This document shows, in pieces, positions 7,356 to 14,917 of a DNA stretch of 64,000 nucleotides. The position numbers were made by a program, and so were the translations under genes. Origin of the DNA: Bacteroidota bacterium (GTDB lineage Bacteria > Bacteroidota > Bacteroidia > Chitinophagales > Chitinophagaceae); NCBI GenBank assembly GCA_023423405.1, contig JAFAFR010000008.1:310001-374000 (forward strand), read 5' to 3'. The notes beneath the pieces were generated by a model that saw only the letters and a list, made by a program, of their open reading frames with translations, was not told the DNA's origin and made no database searches. Each line of letters begins with the position of its first letter. Position 1 is the first letter of the stretch.

Positions 7356-7726
7356 GTAGGTGTTGCTGCGGTTGCTTACCACGAAAAGCTGCACAAAGCA
7401 AAGCAGCGAATTGGTATAACCGTTGCGGGGGTCGCTTTGATATTGACAAGGGTATATTGTAACGGCGTGCCGTCTTCGCGCATAAACGTATTGCGCTGGC
7501 GTAAAGTTTTGGAAGCGGTAAATACATCGGGATTGATGATCTCATCCCGCAGGCGGGCAAATTCCGCATCGGACAGATCGACGCGGTTCAGCGCTTCAAA
7601 TTTTTTTCTGAAATTTTCTTCCAGTGCCCGGCGATCGCGAATATCCTGCCGGATGGTGTATTTAAGATCGGCTAGTTTTCCGACAAACCCATATTCTATT
7701 TGTGATTCATTAACGGTTGATCTCAT
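7356..7726 (-). pseudogene. hsdR N-terminal remnant (type I restriction endonuclease)
   Basis: The start at 7726 gives the usual HsdR beginning (MRSTVNESQIEYGFVGKLAD, then RRALEENFRKKFEALNRV, then DVFTASKTLRQRNTFMRED). After YTLVNIK (to about 7436) comes a join with a frame change to a later piece of hsdR, DPRNGYTNSLLCFVQLF plus VVSNRSNTY. The segment between them, which carries the PD-(D/E)xK nuclease residues, is missing. The piece then runs straight into hsdM sequence at 7355. HsdR is normally about 1,000 residues with helicase motors; only some 120 remain. Non-functional debris. Confidence 0.78.
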
Positions 7727-7810
7727 AGTTGCTGTAGGCTTTTCTCTGGTGTTAGGGGCACCGGGCATTCGTTTCGCGACAAAACCCGCTGGCGGGTGAA
7801 TTTAGAAAAT

Positions 7811-8227
7811 TTATCGCACAGCCGGTTCCCGGGTTTTTAACCGGGAATGCTTACTGATGAGGTCGAAGTCGCTGTCGGAATGAACCAGCGGCGTGGAAAA
7901 TTCGATCGCATAGTAGGCAATAAGGCAGTCGTTGCTTTTGCGGATGGTAAGTCCCTTTTTTCGTAGGCGCCGGTATAGATCTGCTGCTCCTATGGCCGCC
8001 TGAACAGGTGGTAGCTGCAAAACAGTGAAGTAGCTTAAAATGTCTTTGAGTTGTTCGTACTGGGCATCTTCCCTGATGCCTTGCAGGATTTCCTGTAAAA
8101 TGGTAGGAACAAGCAACACCTGGTCGTTGCGTTCTATGTATTCAGCCAGGAGGTCGGAGGTGCTGTTGCGTTTGTTTTTCAGAAAATCGATCCATACCGA
8201 GGTGTCAAAAATCAGAGCCCCACTCAT
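7811..8227 (-). CDS. vapC: VapC-like PIN domain toxin
   Basis: 138-residue PIN-domain ribonuclease, the toxin half of a type II toxin-antitoxin module. Acidic active-site positions are visible: Asp8 (IFDTSVWIDFL), a Glu in PTILQEILQGI (about 46), Asp100 (KSNDCLIAYYA), and Asp residues in HSDSDFDLI (about 117-121). VapC proteins cut RNA, often initiator tRNA or 23S rRNA, with Mg2+. The start codon overlaps the stop of the antitoxin gene (ATGA at 8224-8227), so the two are translationally coupled. It lies directly upstream of the hsdR remnant, inside the accessory island. Confidence 0.9.
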   Translation of the reverse strand: MSGALIFDTSVWIDFLKNKRNSTSDLLAEYIERNDQVLLVPTILQEILQGIREDAQYEQLKDILSYFTVLQLPPVQAAIGAADLYRRLRKKGLTIRKSNDCLIAYYAIEFSTPLVHSDSDFDLISKHSRLKTREPAVR

Positions 8228-8415
8228 ATGCTTCGCATATCTTTTAAATTTCCCTCCCAGGTTATCTTACCCCTGAGACGCAGGAGTTCCTGTTTCTTCA
8301 TCCAGGCTATATAGTTCTTCAATGCCTCGTGCACTACTTCTTTTTTCGTTCTCAGCTTGCTGAGTTTGATGGCCTGTTGAACAAGCGCATCGTCCAGCTC
8401 AATATTTGTCCGCAT
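8224..8415 (-). CDS. vapB: VapB-like antitoxin
   Basis: 63-residue antitoxin. The N-terminus MRTNIELDDALVQQAIKLS, followed by RTKKEVVHEALKNYI, is the ribbon-helix-helix DNA-binding fold of VapB proteins (DUF2191 type). The C-terminal part (LRLRGKITWEGNLKDMR) would wrap the toxin and block its active site. It is the first gene of the pair and overlaps vapC by four bases. As in other such modules, the antitoxin and complex should repress their own promoter; an inverted repeat TGTGTA/TACACA lies just upstream. Confidence 0.88.
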   Translation of the reverse strand: MRTNIELDDALVQQAIKLSKLRTKKEVVHEALKNYIAWMKKQELLRLRGKITWEGNLKDMRSI

Positions 8416-8428
8416 TGCTGTCTATTTA

Positions 8429-8456
8429 TGTGTAAAAATAATAAAATTTATACACA
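8429..8456 (-). promoter_or_regulatory. Candidate VapBC operator
   Basis: TGTGTA at 8429-8434 and TACACA at 8451-8456 are an inverted repeat separated by 16 bp of pure A/T, starting 14 bp before the vapB start codon. The spacing and position suit a ribbon-helix-helix repressor covering the promoter. Confidence 0.5.
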
Positions 8457-8557
8457 TCCCGGACCGTGGCGCGGCCATCAGAACCAGCCTGGCATCAACC
8501 GGCAGAACTCTTCTGACCCCACCCCCAAACCACAGACCCCAAACCCAAACTTAGCCT

Positions 8558-8658
8558 CATCCTTGCTTTAACCTTGCTTTATCCTTGCTTCAGCCTTGTA
8601 AGAAATCCAGTAAAATCAGGGATTCCAGCGAATTTTATACAGGGTTAAAGCAAGGATG
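8558..8658. repeat. 11-bp tandem repeats with a distant inverted copy
   Basis: CCTTGCTTTAA (8561-8571), CCTTGCTTTAT (8572-8582), CCTTGCTTCAG (8583-8593) and a partial CCTTG (8594) follow one another with an exact 11-bp period. The first unit with its flank, CATCCTTGCTTTAA (8558-8571), is matched perfectly by its reverse complement at 8645-8658, so the 101-bp element could fold as a long hairpin. It sits in the 478-bp gene-free stretch between vapB and the methyltransferase gene. Apart from this element, the dispersed repeat at 8725-8742 and the promoter at 8844-8873, I see nothing else in that stretch. Confidence 0.75.
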
Positions 8659-8724
8659 AAGCAACAAATGCCGAATCCACCCCACAATTAGTAAGCAAAC
8701 GTCCCAGGGCTGAGCAGCAAACGT

Positions 8725-8742
8725 CCCAAAGTCCAAAAACGG
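8725..8742. repeat. Dispersed repeat copy 2
   Basis: Exact second copy of the 18-bp word found at 3221-3238. It closes the accessory island on the right side, just before the methyltransferase promoter. Confidence 0.7.
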
Positions 8743-8843
8743 AGCAAAACCGGTACTAGGTTTGATGCATATTGTCCGAAACCCTACAATTCAAATCATC
8801 ATGAAAAAACTCACACAAACCCGGCCCAGACTTCCACAAAACC

Positions 8844-8873
8844 TTGCCCGCCCACGCGCTGCCCCTACCTTTG
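8844..8873 (+). promoter_or_regulatory. Promoter of the methyltransferase gene
   Basis: TTG (8844-8846), 19 bp, then TACCTTTG (8866-8873) is a full match to the Bacteroidota -33/-7 pattern. It lies inside the long open frame that begins at 8762 and so argues that translation starts downstream, at 8894. Confidence 0.65.
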
Positions 8874-8893
8874 TGTCCCTCAAAAATTATGGT

Positions 8894-9985
8894 ATGGAAA
8901 CAGCTGCAACCAGCGCCCCCGGCGCAAAAGCTCCTGCCATCGACATGGCCAGAATGGAGCAGTTCCTGAACAGGGTAGTCGGCGATTTCGGTTCCTCCCT
9001 GGGCATCACGCTCAGCTTTATCGGCGACAAACTGGGCCTCTACAAGGCGATGGCCTTTGCCGGCCCCGTCACCGCCGCCGCACTTGCCAAAAAAACGGGC
9101 ACCACCGAAAGGTATGTGCGCGAATGGCTCATCAACCAGGCCGCCGGCGGGTACATCGAATTCAACGAAAAAGACGGCACCTATCAACTGCCCGACGAAC
9201 ACGCCGTGGCCCTCACCGACGAAGACAGTCCCTTCTACGTGGCGGGCGGCTTCCAGGTGATCAGTTCCATGCAAAAAGCGGAAGAAAGGATCACCGATCT
9301 TTTTCAATCGGGCGAAGGCATGCTCTGGGGCGAACACCACCACGGCCTCTTTGAAGGAACCGAACGCTTCTTCCGACCGGGTTACAACGGCAACCTCGTG
9401 AGCCAGTGGCTGCCCGCTCTCGAAGGCGTGGTGCAGAAACTCGAAAAAGGCGCCACCGTGGCTGATATCGGCTGCGGCCACGGCGTCAGCACCCTCATCA
9501 TGGCCCGGGCTTTTCCCAAGTCTGATTTCACCGGGTACGACAACCACGTGCCTTCCGTGGAAAGGGCCAATGAGCTGGCGGGAAAAGAGGGACTCAAAAA
9601 CGCGCACTTCGATGTTTCCAGCGCGCAGAAATTTCCCAAACGCACCTACGACCTGGTCGCTTATTTCGATTGCCTGCACGATATGGGCGACCCGGTAGGC
9701 GCTATGCAACATGCGTTCGAAAGCCTGAAAGACGATGGCACCGTGATGCTGGTAGAACCCATGGCTGGCCGCAAGGCTGGTGAAAACCTCAACCCCGTGG
9801 GACGCGTATATTCCGGCGCTTCGGTGCTGTGCTGCTCACCCAACGCCATGGCCTCTGGCGGTTATGTATTGGGAACCGTGGCCAGCGACGATGCCCTGCA
9901 GGAAGTGTGCAAAAAAGCGGGTTTCACGCGTTTCCGCCGGGCCGCCGAAACGCCCTTCAACCGGGTGTTTGACGTGAGGAAATAA
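8894..9985 (+). CDS. SAM-dependent methyltransferase with N-terminal winged helix
   Basis: Class I methyltransferase, 363 residues from the ATG at 8894. The frame is open from 8762, but a strong promoter lies within that extension and its residues look non-coding. Residues about 20-110 form a winged-helix dimerisation domain (LGLYKAMAFAGPVTAAALAK, then TERYVREWLINQAAGGYIE). The Rossmann fold follows, with the SAM-binding motif VADIGCGHGVST (about 191-202), an acidic loop FTGYDNH and the post-II strand LVAYFDCLHDM. This matches proteins of the Rv2258c type, whose substrates are not firmly known. The convergent neighbour on the minus strand ends 5 bp away. Confidence 0.88.
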   Translation: METAATSAPGAKAPAIDMARMEQFLNRVVGDFGSSLGITLSFIGDKLGLYKAMAFAGPVTAAALAKKTGTTERYVREWLINQAAGGYIEFNEKDGTYQLPDEHAVALTDEDSPFYVAGGFQVISSMQKAEERITDLFQSGEGMLWGEHHHGLFEGTERFFRPGYNGNLVSQWLPALEGVVQKLEKGATVADIGCGHGVSTLIMARAFPKSDFTGYDNHVPSVERANELAGKEGLKNAHFDVSSAQKFPKRTYDLVAYFDCLHDMGDPVGAMQHAFESLKDDGTVMLVEPMAGRKAGENLNPVGRVYSGASVLCCSPNAMASGGYVLGTVASDDALQEVCKKAGFTRFRRAAETPFNRVFDVRK

Positions 9986-9990
9986 CAAGC

Positions 9991-11073
9991 TTATTTTTTC
10001 TCCGGCTCCCGGATGATCCTGACCAGGGCACTGCTGTTTTCATTTGCATATAACCGTGCCTCGTACCGCTTGTTGCCCACAATGGCCACCATGAAGGAAG
10101 TGTTGGGCGGAATGCTGCCGAGGTTTTCCGCCACCATCACCAGTTCGTTGTCGGCACCCAGTTCGCTGGCCCGCAGTTTCACCACATAGGGTTCTTCCGT
10201 GAGCCGGATATGTTCCAGCAGCAGCTTGCCGTTGAGGAAAAGCGCAATGGAATCGCCGTCCACTTCGGCGTTGTCGTAAAAGCGCAGTTCCACCACTTCG
10301 GCGGTGAGGGGGATCACCGTTTGCAACACGTTTTTGCGCGTGCTGAACTTATTAAGATTGGCGTTGGGAACAGTGGCGGGCGCGGCTTCACGCGGCGCAG
10401 CAGCAACGGGCGGAGCTGTCACAGGAGCCGCTACCGGAGCCGTCACAGGAGCCTTAGCAGGGGGCGCTGCCACCACCACCGGTGGCGCTTCTTTCACCGG
10501 CGCCGCTCCCACCGCCTTCTCCTCCGGCACCATCGCCAGGAAACCCATGCGGCTGATACTATCGATCAGGTGCGGATCATTGGCGCCCACAAAATAGTTC
10601 TCTATAATCGCATCCCATTCGTCGGGAAACAACGGCTGCGCCATCTTTTGCAGGTGCAGCGGACCACCCGTCCGGCCCGTCTGGTCGCGCGGCGTGCTGC
10701 TGCCGTCGAGTAGCATTTCATCGCCACCCGGACAATTGAAATCGGCCACCATCAACTGGGCAGCGGGATCTGCTTTGGTGAAAAGAGGCGTTCCTTTTTC
10801 CAACTCATCCATCCGTACTTCGTCCCACCAGATCACGGCATTGCTTTCCGGGTCAAAATGCCCGCGCAGGCTGTAACGCCGGTATTTTTTCCCGCTGTAA
10901 TAATATACCGTGCCTACAATGTCGTCGCCCGATTTCACCAGTTTTAGCTCGGCATTCTGGCGGTTGATCTTGCCGCGCCATACACCGGTGATGGTTTGCG
11001 CATGGCCATTGTGCACAAGGCCGCAAAGCAGGAAAGAAAACAGCAGGAAGAAAAGCAGGGTCTTTTGCATCAT
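9991..11073 (-). CDS. Secreted protein with Ala/Pro linker and C-terminal beta domain
   Basis: 360 residues. The frame reaches 11178, but the Met at 11073 starts a clear signal peptide (MMQKTLLFFLLFSFLLCGLV, cut near GHAQ), and a terminator lies inside the longer version. The N-terminal domain (ITGVWRGKINRQNAELKLVK, then GTVYYYSGKKYRRYSLRG) has a lipocalin-like strand pattern. A low-complexity Ala/Pro/Val linker follows. The C-terminal domain has VVELRFYDNAEVDGDSIALF and LNGKLLLEHIRL, a pattern seen in several secreted Bacteroidota proteins of unknown role. It is probably periplasmic or surface-exposed. Function not recognised. Confidence 0.7.
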   Translation of the reverse strand: MMQKTLLFFLLFSFLLCGLVHNGHAQTITGVWRGKINRQNAELKLVKSGDDIVGTVYYYSGKKYRRYSLRGHFDPESNAVIWWDEVRMDELEKGTPLFTKADPAAQLMVADFNCPGGDEMLLDGSSTPRDQTGRTGGPLHLQKMAQPLFPDEWDAIIENYFVGANDPHLIDSISRMGFLAMVPEEKAVGAAPVKEAPPVVVAAPPAKAPVTAPVAAPVTAPPVAAAPREAAPATVPNANLNKFSTRKNVLQTVIPLTAEVVELRFYDNAEVDGDSIALFLNGKLLLEHIRLTEEPYVVKLRASELGADNELVMVAENLGSIPPNTSFMVAIVGNKRYEARLYANENSSALVRIIREPEKK

Positions 11074-11130
11074 GGATGGATATTCGTTCCAAGCTAACGA
11101 CTGCCCATCGATTCTATTATCAATAAAATC

Positions 11131-11161
11131 ATAAAAAACCCGCCGGCATTCCCGGCGGGTT
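11131..11161 (-). terminator. Rho-independent terminator of the Tricorn-like gene
   Basis: On the minus strand a 10-bp perfect GC-rich stem (AACCCGCCGG paired across 11137-11146 and 11152-11161, 5-nt loop) is followed by six T. It lies about 50 bp after the stop of the protease gene at 11210. Confidence 0.88.
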
Positions 11162-11209
11162 GGTAGCAAATGGTTCATTCTGCATTGACCGGAACCGCCC
11201 GGCCCCGGG

Positions 11210-14200
11210 TCAGAAAGCTTTTTTATCCTTGTTCTCCTGGATGTTTTTCAACATTTCCTTCACCGCCGCTTCTATCTGCGGATCGCGGCCATTCAGGAAA
11301 TCCTCGTAAGGTAGCGGCACCCTGATATCGGGTTCGATCTGCAGGTTCTCGGTAGGCCTTCCTTCCTTGCCGATCGTGGCAATCATAGGAATGCCGAACA
11401 CGATGGTGGGATCAATCTGCTGCTCCCACCAAACGGCAGTTCCCGTACCGGGCACGGGCATGCCGATGAGTTTGCCGGTACCATTCTGCTTATAGATATA
11501 GGGAAAGATGAAGGCGTCGCTGTAATTGCTTTCGCTCATCACCACGCAACTGGGCTTGGACCAGCGACCCGATGGCTCGCCGTCGTTGAGGCGGTGACCC
11601 TGCGGCGCAAAATCGAGGTAGCGTTTGCCGCTGAGGAAGGTGTAGAGATCGTCGTGCAGCCAGCCGCCGCCGTTGAAGCGGGTATCCACGATGAGGGCCT
11701 GCTTGTCGTAGTTCTTGCCCATCACGGCATCGAAGGTGTTGCGGAAGCTGCCGTCGTTCATGCCCTGCACATGTACATAACCCACTTTGCCGTCGCTGAG
11801 ACGGGTCACCATTTCGTCCATTTTCTTCACCCAGCGTTTGTACATGAGCCCGCCTTCTTCACCAGGCGTGATGGGTTTAACGGTCTCGTCCCAGCGCAGT
11901 TTGGTGGCGGGGTCATAAAAACTGAGCAGGGTGTTCTTGTCGTTCTTCCGGTTCAGTAAAGAAGACCAGTCGCTGCTGTCGGTAATGGCCTGCCCATCGA
12001 TCTTTTCCAATACGGCGCCGGCTTTCACCTTGCTGCTGCTGCGGTCGAGCGGGCCGCCGGCCAGCACTTCGGTGATCAGCAGGCCGTTGCCGCCCTTCGA
12101 TTCATCATACAGCAAACCGAGGGTGGCGGTGGCATCGGGGTTATCCATACGCGGACTGTAACGTCCACCTGTATGCGAAGCGTTCAGTTCGCCCAGTAAT
12201 TCGCTCAGCAGTTCCTGGAAATCGTAGTTGTTGCTGATATGGGGCAGGAAGCGGGCATAAGTATTTTTGAAGCCCACCCAGTCGATGCCGTGCAGGGTGG
12301 TATCGTAAAATTTCTCCCGTACCTGGCGCCAGGCATGCTCGAAAATGTATTCCCTTTCAGCAGTGGCGTCGAGCACCATTTCGCCGTTGATGGAAACGGG
12401 ACTGATTTTGCCGGACTCATCCACTTTTACGAGGGCGCCGCGGTTCACCACAAAAAGCGATTTGCCGTCCTTGCTCATTTCAATGCCGCTGGGACTGCCG
12501 CCGAGTTTGGCGAGGATCTTCGTTTCGCGTGTGCGCGGTTCGGTTACCCACAGGTCGTAGCCCTTCTCAAAGGAGGCGAGGTAATAGAGCTTGGTGCCAT
12601 CGGGATTCAGTACATAGTCGGCGATGGAAGAAGAATTGATGGTGAGCTTGGCCACGCGGTTCTCGAGGTTGTCCATCAGTGGTTTGAAATCGGGCCTGGC
12701 AGGCGGCGGGGGCGGGGAAGCGGATTTTTTGTCCTTTCCCTTTTTGGCTTCCGGCGCCGGGCTTTCTTTGGCTGCTTTTTCTTTTTCTGTTTTTTCCTTG
12801 TCTTCCTTTTCTTTCAGCAGTGCATATTCTTCCTTGCTGAGTTTGAAACGGTCGTAGAGTTCCTGGTCGAGGAAGCCGGCATAGATGTCCACTTCGCGGC
12901 TGCCCTGCAGGGCAAGGGATCTTCTTCCCTCGCGGGCGCTGGCCCAACTGATCAGTTTTCCGTCCATGCCCCATTTCACGTTGTTCTGGCCAAAACCGCT
13001 GCGCAGGGGATGTTCTATTTTACCGCTTCCGTCGGCTTTGATAAGGGCCGCGTTGCCGGTGAACATATTGCCTTCGGCATCGTCGGTGATCACCCATTTG
13101 CTGTCGGGGCTCCAGGTGAAGGTCCAGTCGCCGTCGGCATAAGAATAATTGTGCCCGGCCGGCAGCAGGGTGCGGGTTTGTTTGCTGGCCACGTTGTACA
13201 CTTTCAGCACATTTCGGTTACTCACATAGGCGATCTCTTTTCCGTCGGGCGAATATTTGGGCTGGTATTCTTCTTCAGGACTTGCGATCACCGGTGTTTC
13301 GGTGAGCAGCGTGGCTGCATAAAAATAGGGTTCTTCCTTACGGGTAATAGTAGCCGAATAAATGTCCCAACTGTTGTTGCGTTCGGCGGAATAGAGCAGG
13401 GTGCGGCCATCGGGGCTCCATTCGATCATCCTTTCCTGTTGCGGGGTGTTGGTGATGCGTTTGGTTTGGGCGCCTTCCACGCTGGTGACAAATACTTCAC
13501 CGCGGTTCACGAAAGCGATCTCTTTGCCGTTGGGGGAGAGGGCGAATTCGGTGACGCTGCCGTTGATGGAAATGTTTTTGTCAACGCCTGCGCGGCCGTC
13601 GTTGAAGATCTGCACAGAGAGCTTTTTCGGCTGGCCGCCTTCGGTGAGGGTATAGATTTCGCCGTCGTAGGTGAAGCAGAGGGTATTGTTGCGGCTGGCG
13701 CTGAGGTGGCGCACGGGGTTATTGGCAAGATGGGTGATCTGCTGTTCGGCCATGCGGTTTTTCACGGGCGCCTTGAAAATGTTCTGGCTGCCGGCTTTTT
13801 CGCTGAGATAATACACGAACTGGTCGTCGCCGCTGAATACGGGCTCACGGTCTTCGCCCTGGAAGCCGCTGATCTGGCGGAAACTGTTGGAGGCGGTTTC
13901 AAAGATCCAGATATCGCGGGTGACAGAAGACGTGTGGTGTTTGCGCAGGGCGTCTTCATAGCCCTTGCGGTCCTGGAACACGATTTCGGTGCCCTTGCTA
14001 TTGTAGTGGGCATTCTCCATGCCGGCGCTGCTGATCAGTATGTTACGGCCGCCTTTCACCGAAACTGCGTACAGGTTGAGGAAGAGGCGGGGGCTGTAGA
14101 AGCGGATGTTCTTTTCCGGGATGTTGCGGGCGCTGCCGAAGACCACCTGTTTGTCGTCGGGCGAAAAATCGTAGGGGTAGTCGGGGGCGCTGTTATAGGT

Positions 14201-14512
14201 GAGACGAAGGGGTGTGCCGCCGGTGGCGGGCATGGTGTACACGTCGAAATTGCCGTGGCGGTCGGAGGCGAAGGCAATGGTTTTGCCGTCGTGGCTCCAA
14301 ACGGGCATCATGTCGTGCGCCTCGTGGATGGTGAGGGGAACCGCCACGCCGCCGCCGGCGTCTACGCGGTAGATATCGCCTTTATAGCCAAAAGCGATGG
14401 TTTTTCCATCGGGACTGATGGCGGGGTAGCGCAGCCACAGGGGATTTTCCTGGGCGGTGGCCGGTCCCAGGGCGCCGGCTACAAAGAGCAGGCAGGAGAT
14501 AAAAAGTTTCAT
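11210..14512 (-). CDS. Tricorn-like S41 family protease
   Basis: 1,100-residue secreted peptidase. The Met at 14512 is preferred over one at 14581 because it starts a signal peptide (MKLFISCLLFVAGALGPATAQ). Order of domains: TolB/WD40-like beta-propeller repeats (about 25-590, many SPDGK motifs), a charged Lys/Glu and Pro-rich linker (about 590-650), more propeller, the Tricorn core helical domain with the SH pair in ELNASHTGGRY (about 778), a PDZ domain (ITEVLAGGPLDRSSSKV), and the S41 core with the nucleophile Ser in ESNYSDAF (about 997) and the late Glu in PTENLQIEPD. All four Tricorn active-site positions seem present. It probably trims peptides in the periplasm. Its terminator follows; the upstream neighbour susC is divergent. 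Confidence 0.92.
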   Translation of the reverse strand: MKLFISCLLFVAGALGPATAQENPLWLRYPAISPDGKTIAFGYKGDIYRVDAGGGVAVPLTIHEAHDMMPVWSHDGKTIAFASDRHGNFDVYTMPATGGTPLRLTYNSAPDYPYDFSPDDKQVVFGSARNIPEKNIRFYSPRLFLNLYAVSVKGGRNILISSAGMENAHYNSKGTEIVFQDRKGYEDALRKHHTSSVTRDIWIFETASNSFRQISGFQGEDREPVFSGDDQFVYYLSEKAGSQNIFKAPVKNRMAEQQITHLANNPVRHLSASRNNTLCFTYDGEIYTLTEGGQPKKLSVQIFNDGRAGVDKNISINGSVTEFALSPNGKEIAFVNRGEVFVTSVEGAQTKRITNTPQQERMIEWSPDGRTLLYSAERNNSWDIYSATITRKEEPYFYAATLLTETPVIASPEEEYQPKYSPDGKEIAYVSNRNVLKVYNVASKQTRTLLPAGHNYSYADGDWTFTWSPDSKWVITDDAEGNMFTGNAALIKADGSGKIEHPLRSGFGQNNVKWGMDGKLISWASAREGRRSLALQGSREVDIYAGFLDQELYDRFKLSKEEYALLKEKEDKEKTEKEKAAKESPAPEAKKGKDKKSASPPPPPARPDFKPLMDNLENRVAKLTINSSSIADYVLNPDGTKLYYLASFEKGYDLWVTEPRTRETKILAKLGGSPSGIEMSKDGKSLFVVNRGALVKVDESGKISPVSINGEMVLDATAEREYIFEHAWRQVREKFYDTTLHGIDWVGFKNTYARFLPHISNNYDFQELLSELLGELNASHTGGRYSPRMDNPDATATLGLLYDESKGGNGLLITEVLAGGPLDRSSSKVKAGAVLEKIDGQAITDSSDWSSLLNRKNDKNTLLSFYDPATKLRWDETVKPITPGEEGGLMYKRWVKKMDEMVTRLSDGKVGYVHVQGMNDGSFRNTFDAVMGKNYDKQALIVDTRFNGGGWLHDDLYTFLSGKRYLDFAPQGHRLNDGEPSGRWSKPSCVVMSESNYSDAFIFPYIYKQNGTGKLIGMPVPGTGTAVWWEQQIDPTIVFGIPMIATIGKEGRPTENLQIEPDIRVPLPYEDFLNGRDPQIEAAVKEMLKNIQENKDKKAF

Positions 14513-14917
14513 GTTACAGCTATTTATGAGGTATGTTAAAGGTAATAGGTGGCGTTCATGGAAAAGCGGGACTTTGTTCAAAGCGGAAAAATCCGGTATG
14601 AATGGTTGGTTTCCGGAGGCGAATTGTCAAGAAAAAATAAGTTTGTGTTAAAAAAAAACCACTATTTTTACTGGAATATGTACTTTGTACACACCAATAG
14701 GTGGCCGTCCGAAAACCAGTAAAGGTTAAGGAAATACTAAAAATGTTGCGCCGTCTTCGCAGCGTTTGATAGGTTCCGGATGCCTTTTTATGGTTGAGGC
14801 GAGACTAGCTTATGTGAGAAAGAATTGCTGCCCGTTTGATTTGTGTTCGATTGACAATTTTGACCAGAACTTTTTTTTATAAACCGTCACGAGTAACAAA
14901 ATCAAAACTCTAACATT
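14513..14917. other. Divergent intergenic region between protease and susC
   Basis: 405 bp without a credible gene. On the minus strand TACCTTTA (14536-14543, one mismatch to the -7 consensus) could serve the protease gene. On the plus strand TTG (14836-14838), 17 bp, CAATTTTG (14856-14863, one mismatch) is a weak candidate for susC. A leader of about 50 bp that includes a run of eight T then precedes the susC start. No riboswitch or strong hairpin was recognised. Confidence 0.4.

Noticed and set aside
8762..8893. An N-terminal extension of 44 codons on the methyltransferase
   Set aside because: It contains a full -33/-7 promoter and unlikely residues. The start at 8894 matches the family.
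12239..14539. A 766-codon open frame on the plus strand opposite the Tricorn-like protease
   Set aside because: Same reason: a shadow of a GC-biased gene. It is rich in Phe, Gly, Val and His runs and resembles no family.
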